Counted from the stretch's first letter, positions 27,648 through 36,859 are shown. The stretch is DNA of 64,000 nt from Streptomyces sp. SID13031 (GCF_010548305.1 NZ_JAAGLV010000001.1:806001-870000), one strand, 5' to 3'. The notes: generated by a model not told the origin, from the letters alone. Numbers and translations: made by a program.

Positions 27648-27881
27648 ACCTGCATTCTTGTCTGACCATGAACTGTTCGCCCGGTGCCGCAGCGATGAGC
27701 TTCTACGGCAGTCGCGCCCTGCGCTGACGGCGTACGGCGTAGCGGTGTGATGCGTCCATGCTCAGGGCCTGGGGTGGCGCCCAGTCCGGGGTTCGGCATC
27801 CGCTGACAGGCCGGGTGGGGGAGCCTCTTCTCGGAGTACGCCGGGGCATCGGCTGCCCCACAGGGCTACTGCGTGTATGTC

Positions 27882-28808
27882 CTACCGCGTCATGGCGACG
27901 GCGACTCGAGCTGCGATGGCGGCGTTGTTTCGGGCTAGGGCGAGATTGGCTGGGATGCTCTGGCCGTCTGTTTCCTTCTCGATCCTTGCGAGGACGTACG
28001 GGGTGACGGCGGGACCGGTGACTCCCGCGCCGGCGCTCGCCTCCAGGGCGACGGCAAGAACGGCGCTGATTCGCGACTCCGGGATCTCGTCGGCTTCGGG
28101 GATCGGGACGGTGAGTAGGACGCCGGTGGTTGGGCGTGTGCGATAACGCAGTACGTCGCAGACCGTCTGCTCGTCGTCGACTCGGTGGGGGATCGGCAAA
28201 CCACTCGACCGCGTGTAGAAGGCAGGGAACCAGTCGTGCTGCCAGCCCAGGACCGGGACGCCCGCGGTCTCGAGGTACTCGAGTGTCCGTGGCAGGTCGA
28301 GGAAGGCCTTGGCGCCGGCCGAGACGGTGATGACCGGGTGGTTGGCGATGGCGTCGAGGTCGGCCGAGATGTCGCCGGTGAGTTCGGATCCGCGGTGGAC
28401 GCCACCGATGCCGCCGGTGGCGAAGACCGAGATGCCTGCCGCGTGGGCCAGGGCAACCGTCGCCGAGACGGTGGTGACGCCGACATCCCACTTCTGTGCG
28501 CGTGCCACCGGCAGATCGCGCTCGGCGACCTTGCGTGTGCCATTGAGCACTCGCTTCTCTTCGTCCGAGGTGAGCCCGAGATGGGGCCGGCCGTCGAGGA
28601 TGGCGGCCACAGCGGGCGTGGCGCCCTGATCGAGAACTGCTCGCTTGCAGACCTCGAGTGCGTCGGCGTTCGCGGGGGCGGGCAGGCCAAGGGTCGAGAA
28701 GATGGTCGACTCGAGCGCGACGACCGCGCGGCCTTCGCCCAAGGCCCGCGCCACGTCATCGGAAAGGACGGCCTCGGTGTTGTCAGTCACGAACAGCTCC
28801 CTGGTCAT
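27882..28808 (-). CDS. psuG: Pseudouridine-5'-phosphate glycosidase
   Basis: 308 residues. Family signatures: VVALESTIFSTLGLPAPANADA near the N-terminus, VAAILDGRPHLGL, RDLPVARAQKWDVGVTTVSATVALAHAAGISVFATGGIGGVHRG, and SAGAKAFLDLPRTLEYLETAGVPV with the catalytic Lys region. It splits pseudouridine 5'-phosphate to uracil and ribose 5-phosphate, reversibly. Its start overlaps the end of the upstream PfkB kinase gene by up to 26 bp (a GTG at 28790 would shorten the overlap), so the two are coupled as a pseudouridine salvage operon. Confidence 0.95.
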   Translation of the reverse strand: MTRELFVTDNTEAVLSDDVARALGEGRAVVALESTIFSTLGLPAPANADALEVCKRAVLDQGATPAVAAILDGRPHLGLTSDEEKRVLNGTRKVAERDLPVARAQKWDVGVTTVSATVALAHAAGISVFATGGIGGVHRGSELTGDISADLDAIANHPVITVSAGAKAFLDLPRTLEYLETAGVPVLGWQHDWFPAFYTRSSGLPIPHRVDDEQTVCDVLRYRTRPTTGVLLTVPIPEADEIPESRISAVLAVALEASAGAGVTGPAVTPYVLARIEKETDGQSIPANLALARNNAAIAARVAVAMTR

Positions 28809-29673
28809 CAGTGGTCAGATTGGCGCCAGGTTGGGTGAGAACCCTCCTGGCGAGGCTGTGGCCGGCTTCAACCGCCTCGACCGGCTCGGCGTTGTCGAGT
28901 ACTGCAGCAAGGAAGGCGGCCGCGAACGCATCGCCGGCGCCGGTGGTGTCACGCACTTCGTCGACCGGGGCCGGCCGGACGGTTGCGGATTTGTTGCCAG
29001 CGGCATGGACCTCGGTCGGATCCATGCCGTTCTTGACGACAACCGTCGTACCGGGGCCGGCGAGTTCTCGCAGCGCGCCAACCTCGGCTTCGGCTCCGTT
29101 CGCGAAGACGTACGTGGGCTGCAGGGCTCTGATCAAGGTACGGAATTCCGCGGGCCCGACGGAATCGATGAGAGCGACAGAAGCAGCATCGATGGTGAGG
29201 ATCGCGCCTTCGGCACGGGCGATTTCCGAGGCCCGGCAGAGAACGGGCCATGACGATCCGGTCAGTGAGTACGCCGAGAGGTGATAGGCCTCGGCGCCGG
29301 AGATCCACGCGTCCGGAACGTCGGCGAGCTCGCCCGCGGCGGCTCGGTCTGGGAACATCGTGCGTTCCCCGGAGGCATCCACCAAGATGACGATGGTGCC
29401 GGTTCGCCCCTGTCGCTGGACCTTGGGATCAACGCCCGCCATGACCAGTTCACGCACCAGTGCGTCGCCGGCAGGGTCGTCCCCGACCCGGCCGACGAAC
29501 CGAACCGAAGTACCAAGGCTGCTGGCGAAAACGGCGACATTGGACGCCGCGCCGCCTCGTACGCGCTGGATCCGCGCCGGGTTGTCCGTCCCGGACCGCG
29601 GCGCACCAACTGACCAGACCACGACGTCCTCGACCAGGTCACCGATACAGACAAGAGTGCGGCGCTGGCTCAT
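28783..29673 (-). CDS. psuK: PfkB family sugar kinase, probable pseudouridine kinase
   Basis: 296 residues of the ribokinase/PfkB family: the GGAASNVAVFASSLG motif near residue 40, GRVGDDPAGDALV, and the C-terminal signature DTTGAGDAFAAAFLAA with the catalytic Asp. The translationally coupled psuG gene downstream makes pseudouridine the likely substrate (phosphorylation to pseudouridine 5'-phosphate). Confidence 0.9.
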   Translation of the reverse strand: MSQRRTLVCIGDLVEDVVVWSVGAPRSGTDNPARIQRVRGGAASNVAVFASSLGTSVRFVGRVGDDPAGDALVRELVMAGVDPKVQRQGRTGTIVILVDASGERTMFPDRAAAGELADVPDAWISGAEAYHLSAYSLTGSSWPVLCRASEIARAEGAILTIDAASVALIDSVGPAEFRTLIRALQPTYVFANGAEAEVGALRELAGPGTTVVVKNGMDPTEVHAAGNKSATVRPAPVDEVRDTTGAGDAFAAAFLAAVLDNAEPVEAVEAGHSLARRVLTQPGANLTTDDQGAVRD

Positions 29674-29816
29674 AGGACCACACTATGGTGGCGAGGGGCC
29701 CGACGTTGCCCCTAGCCAACTACCGACGGGGACGGGGAGCCGGTTACGTCGAGAGCAGTTCCACGAAGATGCGTCGTCGGCGCAGGCGCAACCCCGAGTC
29801 TCGAGTAGACGTCGAG

Positions 29817-30312
29817 TGAACCACCCCGGGTTTGATGCATACCTCCTTCGTTGGGAAGGTGGCATCTATGCCGAGCAAGTACGACGAGCAGACCAAGGTC
29901 AAAGCGGCCCGGTTGGTCACTGAGCACGTTCAGGACTACGAGTCTGAGTGGGCTGCGATCACGGCGGTAAGAACGCCGAGCTGGAGCGCACGGTCGAGAT
30001 CTTGAAAGCGGCAACAAGTTTCTTCGCGCGGGAGAGCGACCCGCGATCTCGTTGATCTGCCGGTTCATCGCCGAGCACAAGGCTCGGTTCGGGGTCGCTT
30101 CGATCTGCCGTGCCGCGGACCACTGGCCGGTCTGGGCTGTGTCGAGGCCATCACCGCCGACTGGGTGCACTGGTACAACACCGGCCGGCTCATGCACCGC
30201 CTCGACCGACGCCCACCCGCCGAAGCCGAAGCTGACTACTATTCACAAAACTCGCGGCGACCGGCAGGTCGTCCACACATAACCGAGGGTGCATCAAACC
30301 CGGTGCGGCTCA
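29817..30312 (+). mobile_element. Deleted IS3-family insertion sequence (496 bp)
   Basis: Bounded by 23-bp terminal inverted repeats at 29817-29839 and 30290-30312 that match at 20 of 23 positions (shared core CCGGGTTTGATGCA). Inside, the plus strand encodes the OrfA start MPSKYDEQTKVKAARLV, a later OrfA part NAELERTVEILKAATSFF, an OrfB start ICRFIAEHKARFGVASICR, and near the end a fragment like the OrfB C-terminus. Large parts including the DDE catalytic core are deleted, so it cannot move itself. No clear target duplication was seen. Confidence 0.85.
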
Positions 30313-30394
30313 CCTGCCGCTGACCTGAGTTCATCGACGTTTCGTCAGGCCATCCGGGACTGCCGCGGCGAACCTGTTCTGTGCAGCGTCCGAG

Positions 30395-30430
30395 GGGTGG
30401 TCTGGGTCGCTTGAAGGTCCCAGACCACCC
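30395..30430 (-). terminator. Terminator of the GH27 gene
   Basis: Twelve-base perfect stem GGGTGGTCTGGG / CCCAGACCACCC with a 12-base loop, nine bases beyond the stop codon of the glycoside hydrolase on the minus strand. Confidence 0.75.
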
Positions 30431-30438
30431 GTGTGCCG

Positions 30439-33273
30439 CTACGCGGTCGTGTACCGGATCATGTCGTTGCGGAGGAGGGTGCCGGAGACCTTCACGATGC
30501 GCAGTGTGTGGTCCGTGTTGCCGAGGCCGGATCGGGTGAAGACGCTTTGCAACGTGCCGCGGGTCGCGCTTTGCAGGTTCACTCGCTGGATGAGGACGTT
30601 GTCGACGTATACGTCGGCTTCGCCTTGGTCGGGGGCTACGGCCGTGAGCCAGGTGACGCTCGTGCCCTTGAAGGCGAACTCGAGCGATGCGCCGTTCGCG
30701 GTCGTTGCGTGGATGTCGTTGCGGTAGTCGCTCCTGAAGGTGAAGTTCAGGTTGCTGTAGCCGATGGGTTGGGCTGCGAGATAGCTCTTCTTGATCGTGA
30801 CCACCGCACCGGACGCGGTGTAGTCGGTGCCGTTGACCAGCGTCGTACCGCCCCGCTGGATGGAGGTCAGGTCGCTCGCTGGTCGGCCGAGCTGTACGAC
30901 GACGTCCGCCTGAGCGGATGTCTTCTTGTCGAAGACCGCGGTGTCCGGCGTGAGAAGACTCGGCTGTCGTACGTCGAGTCGGTCGACCAGCATGAACTGG
31001 CCGGACTTCTTCACCCCGCGGATTGTGTGCGTGCCGTTCGCCAGCCCGGAGATGCTGTAAACGACCTGCTGGGCACCACGGCCGCTGGCCTGGCTGGCGT
31101 TGACGGTCTGCTTGAAGGCGCCGTCGATGTAGATGTCGACCTCACCCTGTGACGCATGCGTCTCGGTCACGTAGTCGACGCCCGTTCCGACAAAGGTCGA
31201 GCTGAACGCGTCGCCGTTCGCCTCGGCGTACTGGACGTCGTCGCGGTAGTCGCCGAAGCCGCGGCCGGCGCTGTTGCCCCATGAACCGGTGTAGGTGATC
31301 TGTGCGTCGTTGTTGTTGAGCGAGATGGTGCGGACACCGCCTGGCGTGCGGACGTTGAACTTGTCGAGCAGCATGAACTGGCCAGTCTTCTTCACGCCCC
31401 GGATTGTGTGGATCCCGTTGGTGAGGCCGGAGATGCTGTAGGCGACCTGCTGCGCGCCACGACCGCTGGCTTGGTACGTGCTCACGGTCTGTTTGAAGAC
31501 GCTGTCGACGTAGATGTCCACGTCGCCTTGTGACGCGTGTTTCTCGGTCACGTAGTCGACGCCGGTCCCGGTGAAGGTGTACGAAAATGCGTCGCCGTTC
31601 GTTTCGGCGTACTGGACGTCGTCCTGGTAGTCGCCGAGTCCGCGGCTCCAGCTACGGTTCCACGTGCCTGTGTAGTTGATCGCCGGGTTGTCGTTGTTCA
31701 CCTCAGTGGTACGGACGCCGGCCGCGGGCGCCGTACCGCCAGCCGTGGTGTCTGCGACCGTGACCGCCAGGGAGTCCGTGATCGTTGTGACCTCACGACC
31801 GCCGTTGCGCTGCCAGGTTCCGGCGTACCCGACGCGCTGGTCGTCGTCGTTCACGTTGATCGTTGAGCCTGTCTGCGGCGTCACTTTCAGCAGCCGTACG
31901 CCGTGCGCAGGTACTGCGGTCGCCGTGAACCCTGATGCGAAGCTGCCGAGGTCCTGCTTGGCCCAGAGGTCACGTACCTGGGCTCCACCGGTCAGGCCGA
32001 GGTCGGACCAGTTCGCGGTGACCGTGGACTGTGAACCGCCGAGGTTGAACAGGGCAACGGTGTAGCTGTTGTCCGCGTTGAGCGAGTACCAGACCTGCTG
32101 GTCGGTCGCGGTCGAGACCGGCTGTGCTGGGCGGCCAGCTTGGTTGACCGCGAGCACTTCGGTGTTCGTCAGCAGGCTCAGGCCGAACTGATCGAGCTGC
32201 GTGAGGTCGTTGCCGACGTAGAACGGTGCCGCCGACACAGCCCACAGCGTCGCCGCCGTCCGTCGTTCGTCCTGGGTCAGGCCGTCCATCGCGCCATTGC
32301 CGACGTTCAGTGAGTCGAGGTCGTTCCAGCCGCCGGGGCCGCCGTGTCGCCACCACTCGGCGAGCTTGGGGAACAGCCTGCTGATGTTCGGCCAGGCGGT
32401 AAGAGCCTGCCCGGGGCAGTAGCACTCGACGTCCCAGTCGATCCGCCAGCCGTTCGCGTACTGCTTCCAGTAGTCGGCGTAGTTGATGTCGAGCGCCCAG
32501 GACAGTTCGAACCAGATCCCGTGCGGCGTCAGCGCCTGCGACCAGCCGGCCACCTCGGCGCGCGCGTCGAGCGAGAGGTCGTTGTGCCCGGAGCCTGGGG
32601 TGACGCTGTCGAACTTGAGGAAGTCGATGCCCCATTCGGCGTACAGATCGGCGATCGAGTTGAGGTAGGCCTGCGCGCAGGGTTTGGCCATGTCGATGCG
32701 GTGCCCGAAGCCCCAGTAGTCAGCCTGCTGCAGCGGCTGGAGTGCGAGGTCACCAGTCCGGCACTCCGGGTGCCCGAAGACCGGGAGGTTGGCCTGTCGG
32801 AGGGCGGGCGAGATGCCGGGGATGCTGTAGATCCCGACCTTCTGGCCGTTGGCGTGGATGTAGTCGATGACTTCCTGGAACCCATTCGGAAACAGCGCCG
32901 TGCTGGGCATCGGGCGCCCGTAGGCATCGACACCGTCGTTCCAGCCGGCATCGATGTTGATGTACTTGTACCCGTATGGCTGCAGCTTCTGGTGCATCGC
33001 GTCGGACTGTGCCTTGAGCTGTGCGGCGTTGATCCAGGTCCCGCCGTTGGGGGAGTAGACCTGCATGCTGTAGCTGCTCCAACCCATGTACGGCGTTCGC
33101 GCGGCCTCACCGGCGGGTCCTGTTAGCGGCTGCACAATTGCGACGTCTGCCGCTGCCGCCGTGCGGGTCGGTGCAGCGACTGAGGTCGACGACAGGCCGA
33201 GAGGGATGAGCGCGGCAACCATCAGCGTCGCCGCAGACACACGTAGGCGTCTGCGTCCAGGGGAATTGGCCAT
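30439..33273 (-). CDS. Secreted GH27 glycoside hydrolase (alpha-galactosidase-like) with C-terminal repeat modules
   Basis: 944 residues from MANSPGRRRL, with a signal peptide ending near SSTSVAAP. The catalytic barrel (about 55-400) has PYMGWSSYSMQ, YKYINIDAGWNDG, the nucleophile Asp222 in DFLKFDSV and the acid/base Asp (279 or 281) in RIDWDVE, followed by GGWNDLDSLNVGN. A small beta domain follows. The C-terminal half holds two 127-residue modules 75-80% alike (GDYQDDVQYAETNGDAF... and GDYRDDVQYAEANGDAF...), a CBM_X2-like segment (SDLTSIQRGGTTLVNGTDYT) and a third, diverged module ending the protein. It probably removes terminal alpha-galactose (or beta-L-arabinopyranose) from plant polysaccharides outside the cell. 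Confidence 0.92.
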   Translation of the reverse strand: MANSPGRRRLRVSAATLMVAALIPLGLSSTSVAAPTRTAAAADVAIVQPLTGPAGEAARTPYMGWSSYSMQVYSPNGGTWINAAQLKAQSDAMHQKLQPYGYKYINIDAGWNDGVDAYGRPMPSTALFPNGFQEVIDYIHANGQKVGIYSIPGISPALRQANLPVFGHPECRTGDLALQPLQQADYWGFGHRIDMAKPCAQAYLNSIADLYAEWGIDFLKFDSVTPGSGHNDLSLDARAEVAGWSQALTPHGIWFELSWALDINYADYWKQYANGWRIDWDVECYCPGQALTAWPNISRLFPKLAEWWRHGGPGGWNDLDSLNVGNGAMDGLTQDERRTAATLWAVSAAPFYVGNDLTQLDQFGLSLLTNTEVLAVNQAGRPAQPVSTATDQQVWYSLNADNSYTVALFNLGGSQSTVTANWSDLGLTGGAQVRDLWAKQDLGSFASGFTATAVPAHGVRLLKVTPQTGSTINVNDDDQRVGYAGTWQRNGGREVTTITDSLAVTVADTTAGGTAPAAGVRTTEVNNDNPAINYTGTWNRSWSRGLGDYQDDVQYAETNGDAFSYTFTGTGVDYVTEKHASQGDVDIYVDSVFKQTVSTYQASGRGAQQVAYSISGLTNGIHTIRGVKKTGQFMLLDKFNVRTPGGVRTISLNNNDAQITYTGSWGNSAGRGFGDYRDDVQYAEANGDAFSSTFVGTGVDYVTETHASQGEVDIYIDGAFKQTVNASQASGRGAQQVVYSISGLANGTHTIRGVKKSGQFMLVDRLDVRQPSLLTPDTAVFDKKTSAQADVVVQLGRPASDLTSIQRGGTTLVNGTDYTASGAVVTIKKSYLAAQPIGYSNLNFTFRSDYRNDIHATTANGASLEFAFKGTSVTWLTAVAPDQGEADVYVDNVLIQRVNLQSATRGTLQSVFTRSGLGNTDHTLRIVKVSGTLLRNDMIRYTTA

Positions 33274-33680
33274 GGCAGGGTGACCTTTCTGTCGGTCCGG
33301 AGCAGGCCGGACTTCGCCGCTAGTTAATTCACGGCGTTCAGAAAGTCTGCACCGCACTGCGCTGCGTGGCTATGGCTCACCGACAAGTCGCGCGGGCCGC
33401 TAGTTGGTCGGAGATAGAGTCCCGCCCTCTGCAGCGGGCTAGCGCCGGACATCGAGCTCGGCCGAGCCTGCGCATGGCGTCCAGGGTGCGGTGCCGCGCC
33501 GGAGCCGACCGTCAAGCAGAGTCAGGCGGTCCGTGGCAACGACGGTCCGGCTGCTAATGCCACTCGCGGCACCTACAACTTGGGCATGCTGGTTGCGACA
33601 GTAGTCAGCGCGATCGCTGCCATGGTCGCGCTGATACCGCGTTGAGCTGAAGGTGCCAGTGGCGCTGGCGAAACCCCTGC
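33274..33680. other. Intergenic region
   Basis: About 400 bases between the GH27 start and the end of the unknown operon. The left part should hold the GH27 promoter. A 19-codon hydrophobic frame starting at ATG 33586 (MLVATVVSAIAAMVALIPR) is visible but has no ribosome site. No RNA gene or repeat was recognised. Confidence 0.35.
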
Positions 33681-34067
33681 TCAGCCCCAGTGGCGGCGTC
33701 TGGTGACGTAACGGACCGGGATTTCTGATGGGTGAAGGGGGCGCTCGACGACGGGGCGGACGGATTCGGGGGTGATGCGGTCGTCTTGTAGCTCTTGGGC
33801 CATGGTGTGGGCGAGGTCGAGGTTGCCTTCGTCGGCGAGGGCATCGATGAGGCGGTTGACCAGCGCCTCTAGGCGGATGTTCTCGGCTTCGGACGCTGTC
33901 AGGCGCTCATGGAGGGTGGCCGCTCGGTGTCCGCACCACTGCCGGAGGAGTTCGTGGATGGGACGGTGGTATTTCCGGTACCACTCGTATTCCCAAGCTG
34001 GGTCGGTGTCGTAGTCGCCGGCTTTGCCTCCGTGCTTCGACTTCTCGCGGAGCTCCATCTCCTCCAC
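33681..34067 (-). CDS. Hypothetical protein, third gene of an unknown operon
   Basis: 128 residues, hydrophilic, no signal or membrane segment. N-terminal block KHGGKAGDYDTDPAWEYEWYRKYHRPIHELLRQW, then a predicted coiled coil (TASEAENIRLEALVNRLIDALADEGN) and a basic C-terminus. I do not recognise the family. It starts 10 bp after the stop of the 102-residue protein and is surely co-transcribed with it. Confidence 0.65.
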   Translation of the reverse strand: MEEMELREKSKHGGKAGDYDTDPAWEYEWYRKYHRPIHELLRQWCGHRAATLHERLTASEAENIRLEALVNRLIDALADEGNLDLAHTMAQELQDDRITPESVRPVVERPLHPSEIPVRYVTRRRHWG

Positions 34068-34077
34068 GATGACTGCC

Positions 34078-34386
34078 TCAAGGAGTTCTAATGGCAGATT
34101 CTTCGGACTGGGTGAGCTCGAACTCGTCGAGTCTTCGCCAGTTCGCCATCAGTTCGTCGTACTTCGTGGCGTCGGCCCATCGGCCATGCAGCATGTTGGC
34201 GGGTACGTTCTCGGTTGTGCCTGCGGCATCGCCCTCGCGGAGGAGCACCTCAGCGCGGTAGCTGCGCTTCTTCTCGTGAATGGCGGTGATCTGAACACGC
34301 TCCGAGGGCGAATACGTGCGAGCGCGATAGATCCACTCTGTTCCGACCTCGGGCTTCAGATCGTCGCCTGGCCAGTGCCACGTCAT
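34078..34386 (-). CDS. Hypothetical protein, second gene of an unknown operon
   Basis: 102 residues. The N-terminus has aromatic, beta-type sequence (MTWHWPGDDLKPEVGTEWIYRARTYSPSERVQI...EKKRSYRAEVLLREG) suggesting a small beta-barrel, then VPANMLHGRWADATKYDELMANWRRLDEF. The layout resembles small SH3/KOW-like modules at the start of a regulatory protein, but no family can be named. It lies 12 bp after the large protein and 10 bp before the third. Confidence 0.65.
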   Translation of the reverse strand: MTWHWPGDDLKPEVGTEWIYRARTYSPSERVQITAIHEKKRSYRAEVLLREGDAAGTTENVPANMLHGRWADATKYDELMANWRRLDEFELTQSEESAIRTP

Positions 34387-34398
34387 TAGTGTTCTCCT

Positions 34399-35526
34399 TC
34401 ACTCGCTGCGGATCTGTGGATGCCACCAATTTGAGTGGACAGGGCGGCCGTGAGTGTCGGTACGGCTTCTATCTCCCAGCGGCGGGGATCGATACTCCTT
34501 CTCTGGGCGATGTGGACTCCAGTCGCCGAGATAGGGGCGGAGGTCATCTGGACTTGGGGCGCGATTGAAGTCGATGTCGCCCAGGCGGCTGTGAGTGATA
34601 GTCGGATCCAGCTCATCCGCCGCTGCTCGGGCCCAATCGATCCACTCGGGCAGATGGCTAGGGGAGCCGGCGTCCTTGGCGGCAGCCTCGAGCGCAGCGC
34701 AGAATGCCCGGATCTGGCCCGCAGCCGTCCACTGGTCGTAGGCACGGCGGAAGGTTCGGTGGCGAACATCCTCGAGCGCGGGAACCCGCGCAGCAGCCAG
34801 CGCATTGTGCCACAGCGATCGTTTCTCGGCCTTCGCACGATCCCATTCAGCTTGCTGTTCGGCCCACCGTCGGTTGGCTTCGAGCCGCTCCTGTTCATCT
34901 TCGGCCAAGCCGAGTCGTACCTCTTCGAGTATGTCCGCGAGGCGTCGTTCAAGGCGTGCGCCTTTCTCGTCGCTCCAACTGAACGTCTTGTCCGATCCGC
35001 CACGGTCGATCAGAAGCCTCAGACGTCCGGACGCAACCTTCTCGTAGGCCGGTGGCGGTCTCCAGAAGCGTTGGCGGAGTGCTTGACGGTCTTCTGCAGT
35101 GGTGACGTGCCGGATCTCGTCGTACTCCTCTTCCAGGGTGAGGTCGCGTTGCCATTGGCCAGCTTGGAAGAACAGTTTCGGGGTTTGCGGTTTGGTGTTG
35201 ATCCCGATGCTGTAGCCGGCCGCGATGGCAGCCTTCGCCAGCGCGCCGGTCAGCTTGATTGCTCGCGGCACGGAGGAATCGGTGACCTTCAGGCAGTGCG
35301 GCTTCTCCGCGATCGCGGCAATGAGCGCCTGTGGATCTGTGATAGTTCTGCGGACGTTCAGGCGGATCCGATTCCAGTCGGTTGCGTCGCCTGGGCTGCC
35401 TTGCGAGAGCCGGATGATGAGGTCGCCAATGCCATCAGGGTCGCTCAGGTCGTCGCCGTCCGCGATCCGGTGCAAGAGCTGAATCTGACCATCAGTCAGT
35501 GAGTTCCGAGGCACGTAACGAGTCAT
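34399..35526 (-). CDS. Hypothetical protein, first gene of an unknown operon
   Basis: 375 residues, soluble. The N-terminal 150 residues (DGQIQLLHRIADGDDL, KLTGALAKAAIAAGYSIG, PKLFFQAGQWQRDLTLEEEYDEIRH) are mixed alpha/beta. The middle (about 180-280) is a long charged helix with KGARLERRLADILEEVR and ERLEANRRWAEQQAEWDRAKAEKR, probably a coiled coil. The C-terminal end is Pro- and Arg-rich. No catalytic motif or DNA-binding domain is recognised. It heads a tight three-gene operon within the accessory region. Confidence 0.7.
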   Translation of the reverse strand: MTRYVPRNSLTDGQIQLLHRIADGDDLSDPDGIGDLIIRLSQGSPGDATDWNRIRLNVRRTITDPQALIAAIAEKPHCLKVTDSSVPRAIKLTGALAKAAIAAGYSIGINTKPQTPKLFFQAGQWQRDLTLEEEYDEIRHVTTAEDRQALRQRFWRPPPAYEKVASGRLRLLIDRGGSDKTFSWSDEKGARLERRLADILEEVRLGLAEDEQERLEANRRWAEQQAEWDRAKAEKRSLWHNALAAARVPALEDVRHRTFRRAYDQWTAAGQIRAFCAALEAAAKDAGSPSHLPEWIDWARAAADELDPTITHSRLGDIDFNRAPSPDDLRPYLGDWSPHRPEKEYRSPPLGDRSRTDTHGRPVHSNWWHPQIRSE

Positions 35527-35611
35527 TCATAGTCGGCCGTTGGGCCGCAAGGGATGAACTGCAGGCGGCTTGGTTCGTGGTGTGTTGACGGGCGCTGAAC
35601 AAGACGAGAGC

Positions 35612-35782
35612 TCACTGGTTCTTGGTCCAGATGTTGTGCATTGTGGCCTCGTACTCCTCGAATGGTTCCAGTCCGACGGCGCTTCGGCGTTCATCCAACG
35701 CGTCTGGGTCGTCGATGGGTTGGGGTCTCAGCTCTCCGGCGTCGTCGCTAACGAACTGGGTGCCGTACAGCTGGGGGCGGTT
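35612..35782 (-). pseudogene. DUF6624 family C-terminal fragment
   Basis: The minus strand encodes NRPQLYGTQF, then RPQPIDDPDALDERR and AVGLEPFEEYEA before a stop. This matches the conserved end of DUF6624 proteins (RxQxYGTQ ... PxPIxDP ... VDxRRxxxGL). An in-frame stop lies directly before the fragment and no start is present, so the N-terminal two thirds are lost. Plus-strand frames over this stretch are not genes. Confidence 0.7.
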
Positions 35783-35866
35783 TCACTGGACTAGTCAATC
35801 CTGGTGCTAGCAACAGCTGTCCGTCAGTAGCCATGGAGTTGGCGGGGACAGGTCAGCCGAGCTCCA

Positions 35867-36859
35867 TCACCATGTCAGCTCGAGATAGCGGTCCCGATGC
35901 ACCCTCGCCAGTTCGAGTGGGGATCCGGGTTGGGACTCTCCGACGAGCATGCTGAGTTCACACCTCGCGTTGTAGGCGATGACCCAGCTGGCGGCGGCTG
36001 CTGCGACTCTTTGTTGGGTCTTGCTGAATGACCGAGAGATCGCGGCTTCGTAATCCTTCAGAAAGGCAACGACATCGTCTGGGCTAGGAAGATCTGACAC
36101 GTCACCACCGTTGTCGGTGTAGGCGGCGGCGCTGAGGCCTGCGATCACGGGTTCGGTGTCGGCGACCAGGTCCCAGTCAAAGGCAGCTACTAGGCGGTTT
36201 CCATCGAACCGGAGGTTGCCGCCGTACCAGTCGGCGTGGCCGACCACGATGGGTTCGTGATCGGCCGGCCTGATCAGGCGGTCGGCGGCTGTCCGAGCGA
36301 AGCTGTCCAGCCAAGAGTAGCCTTCGGGCGTCGTCCGGAAGTCGAAGATCGGATCATGTGGGGTGGGCCATGGTCCCGATTGATACTGGCACCACGCTGG
36401 CCCGGGACCGACCTGTGGCGTCAGTTCTGGGTGGCCACGGAGGATCTCGACGTGCTCGGCGAGTCCGGCTGCCATGGACCGCCGTACGCTCGGATGTCGC
36501 CCAGATCCGGGCCTCCCGGCCGTCATGAGGGTCTCTGCACTCAGGACCAGTCCTTCGAACTGGTCAGGTCCGCTGGCCGGCTGCGGGCAGGGGAAGCCGG
36601 CATCCGCCAGTAGCCGCTGGGCGGTTGCGGTGGCGTGTCGAGCCGTCAAGTCAACCGGCTGACGATGCGCTTTGACGATGACGCCCTGATCGTCCCCGGT
36701 GCGGACCGCCCAGACGGCGTCGACGCGTCCGGCGCGGAACAGTACCTCGGTCACGGGGCTATTTAGCTCGCGGGTGAGGTACCTGTCGAGGAGGTCCGCA
36801 ATCGCGTCAACGCTGGTGTCGCCGAAGATCGCTCGTTCGGTGCCGCTTAGGCTCTCCAT
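35867..36859 (-). CDS. Aminoglycoside phosphotransferase (APH)-family kinase
   Basis: 330 residues. The protein-kinase-like fold is indicated by GVIVKAHRQPVDLTARHATATAQRLLADAGFPCPQP in the N-lobe and the catalytic loop VVGHADWYGGNLRFDG with Asp and Asn (HADWxxxN in place of HxDLxxxN), followed by the metal-binding AAFDWDLV. APH-family enzymes phosphorylate antibiotics or small metabolites such as homoserine and choline; resistance cannot be concluded. It stands alone between fragments of mobile DNA. Confidence 0.85.
   Translation of the reverse strand: MESLSGTERAIFGDTSVDAIADLLDRYLTRELNSPVTEVLFRAGRVDAVWAVRTGDDQGVIVKAHRQPVDLTARHATATAQRLLADAGFPCPQPASGPDQFEGLVLSAETLMTAGRPGSGRHPSVRRSMAAGLAEHVEILRGHPELTPQVGPGPAWCQYQSGPWPTPHDPIFDFRTTPEGYSWLDSFARTAADRLIRPADHEPIVVGHADWYGGNLRFDGNRLVAAFDWDLVADTEPVIAGLSAAAYTDNGGDVSDLPSPDDVVAFLKDYEAAISRSFSKTQQRVAAAAASWVIAYNARCELSMLVGESQPGSPLELARVHRDRYLELTW

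Noticed and set aside
33586..33645. 19-residue hydrophobic peptide, possible type I toxin
   Set aside because: No ribosome binding site, no antisense RNA signal visible and very short; could be chance.
35570..35794. 74-codon plus-strand frame
   Set aside because: The opposite strand encodes a recognisable DUF6624 tail; the plus frame has no family resemblance.
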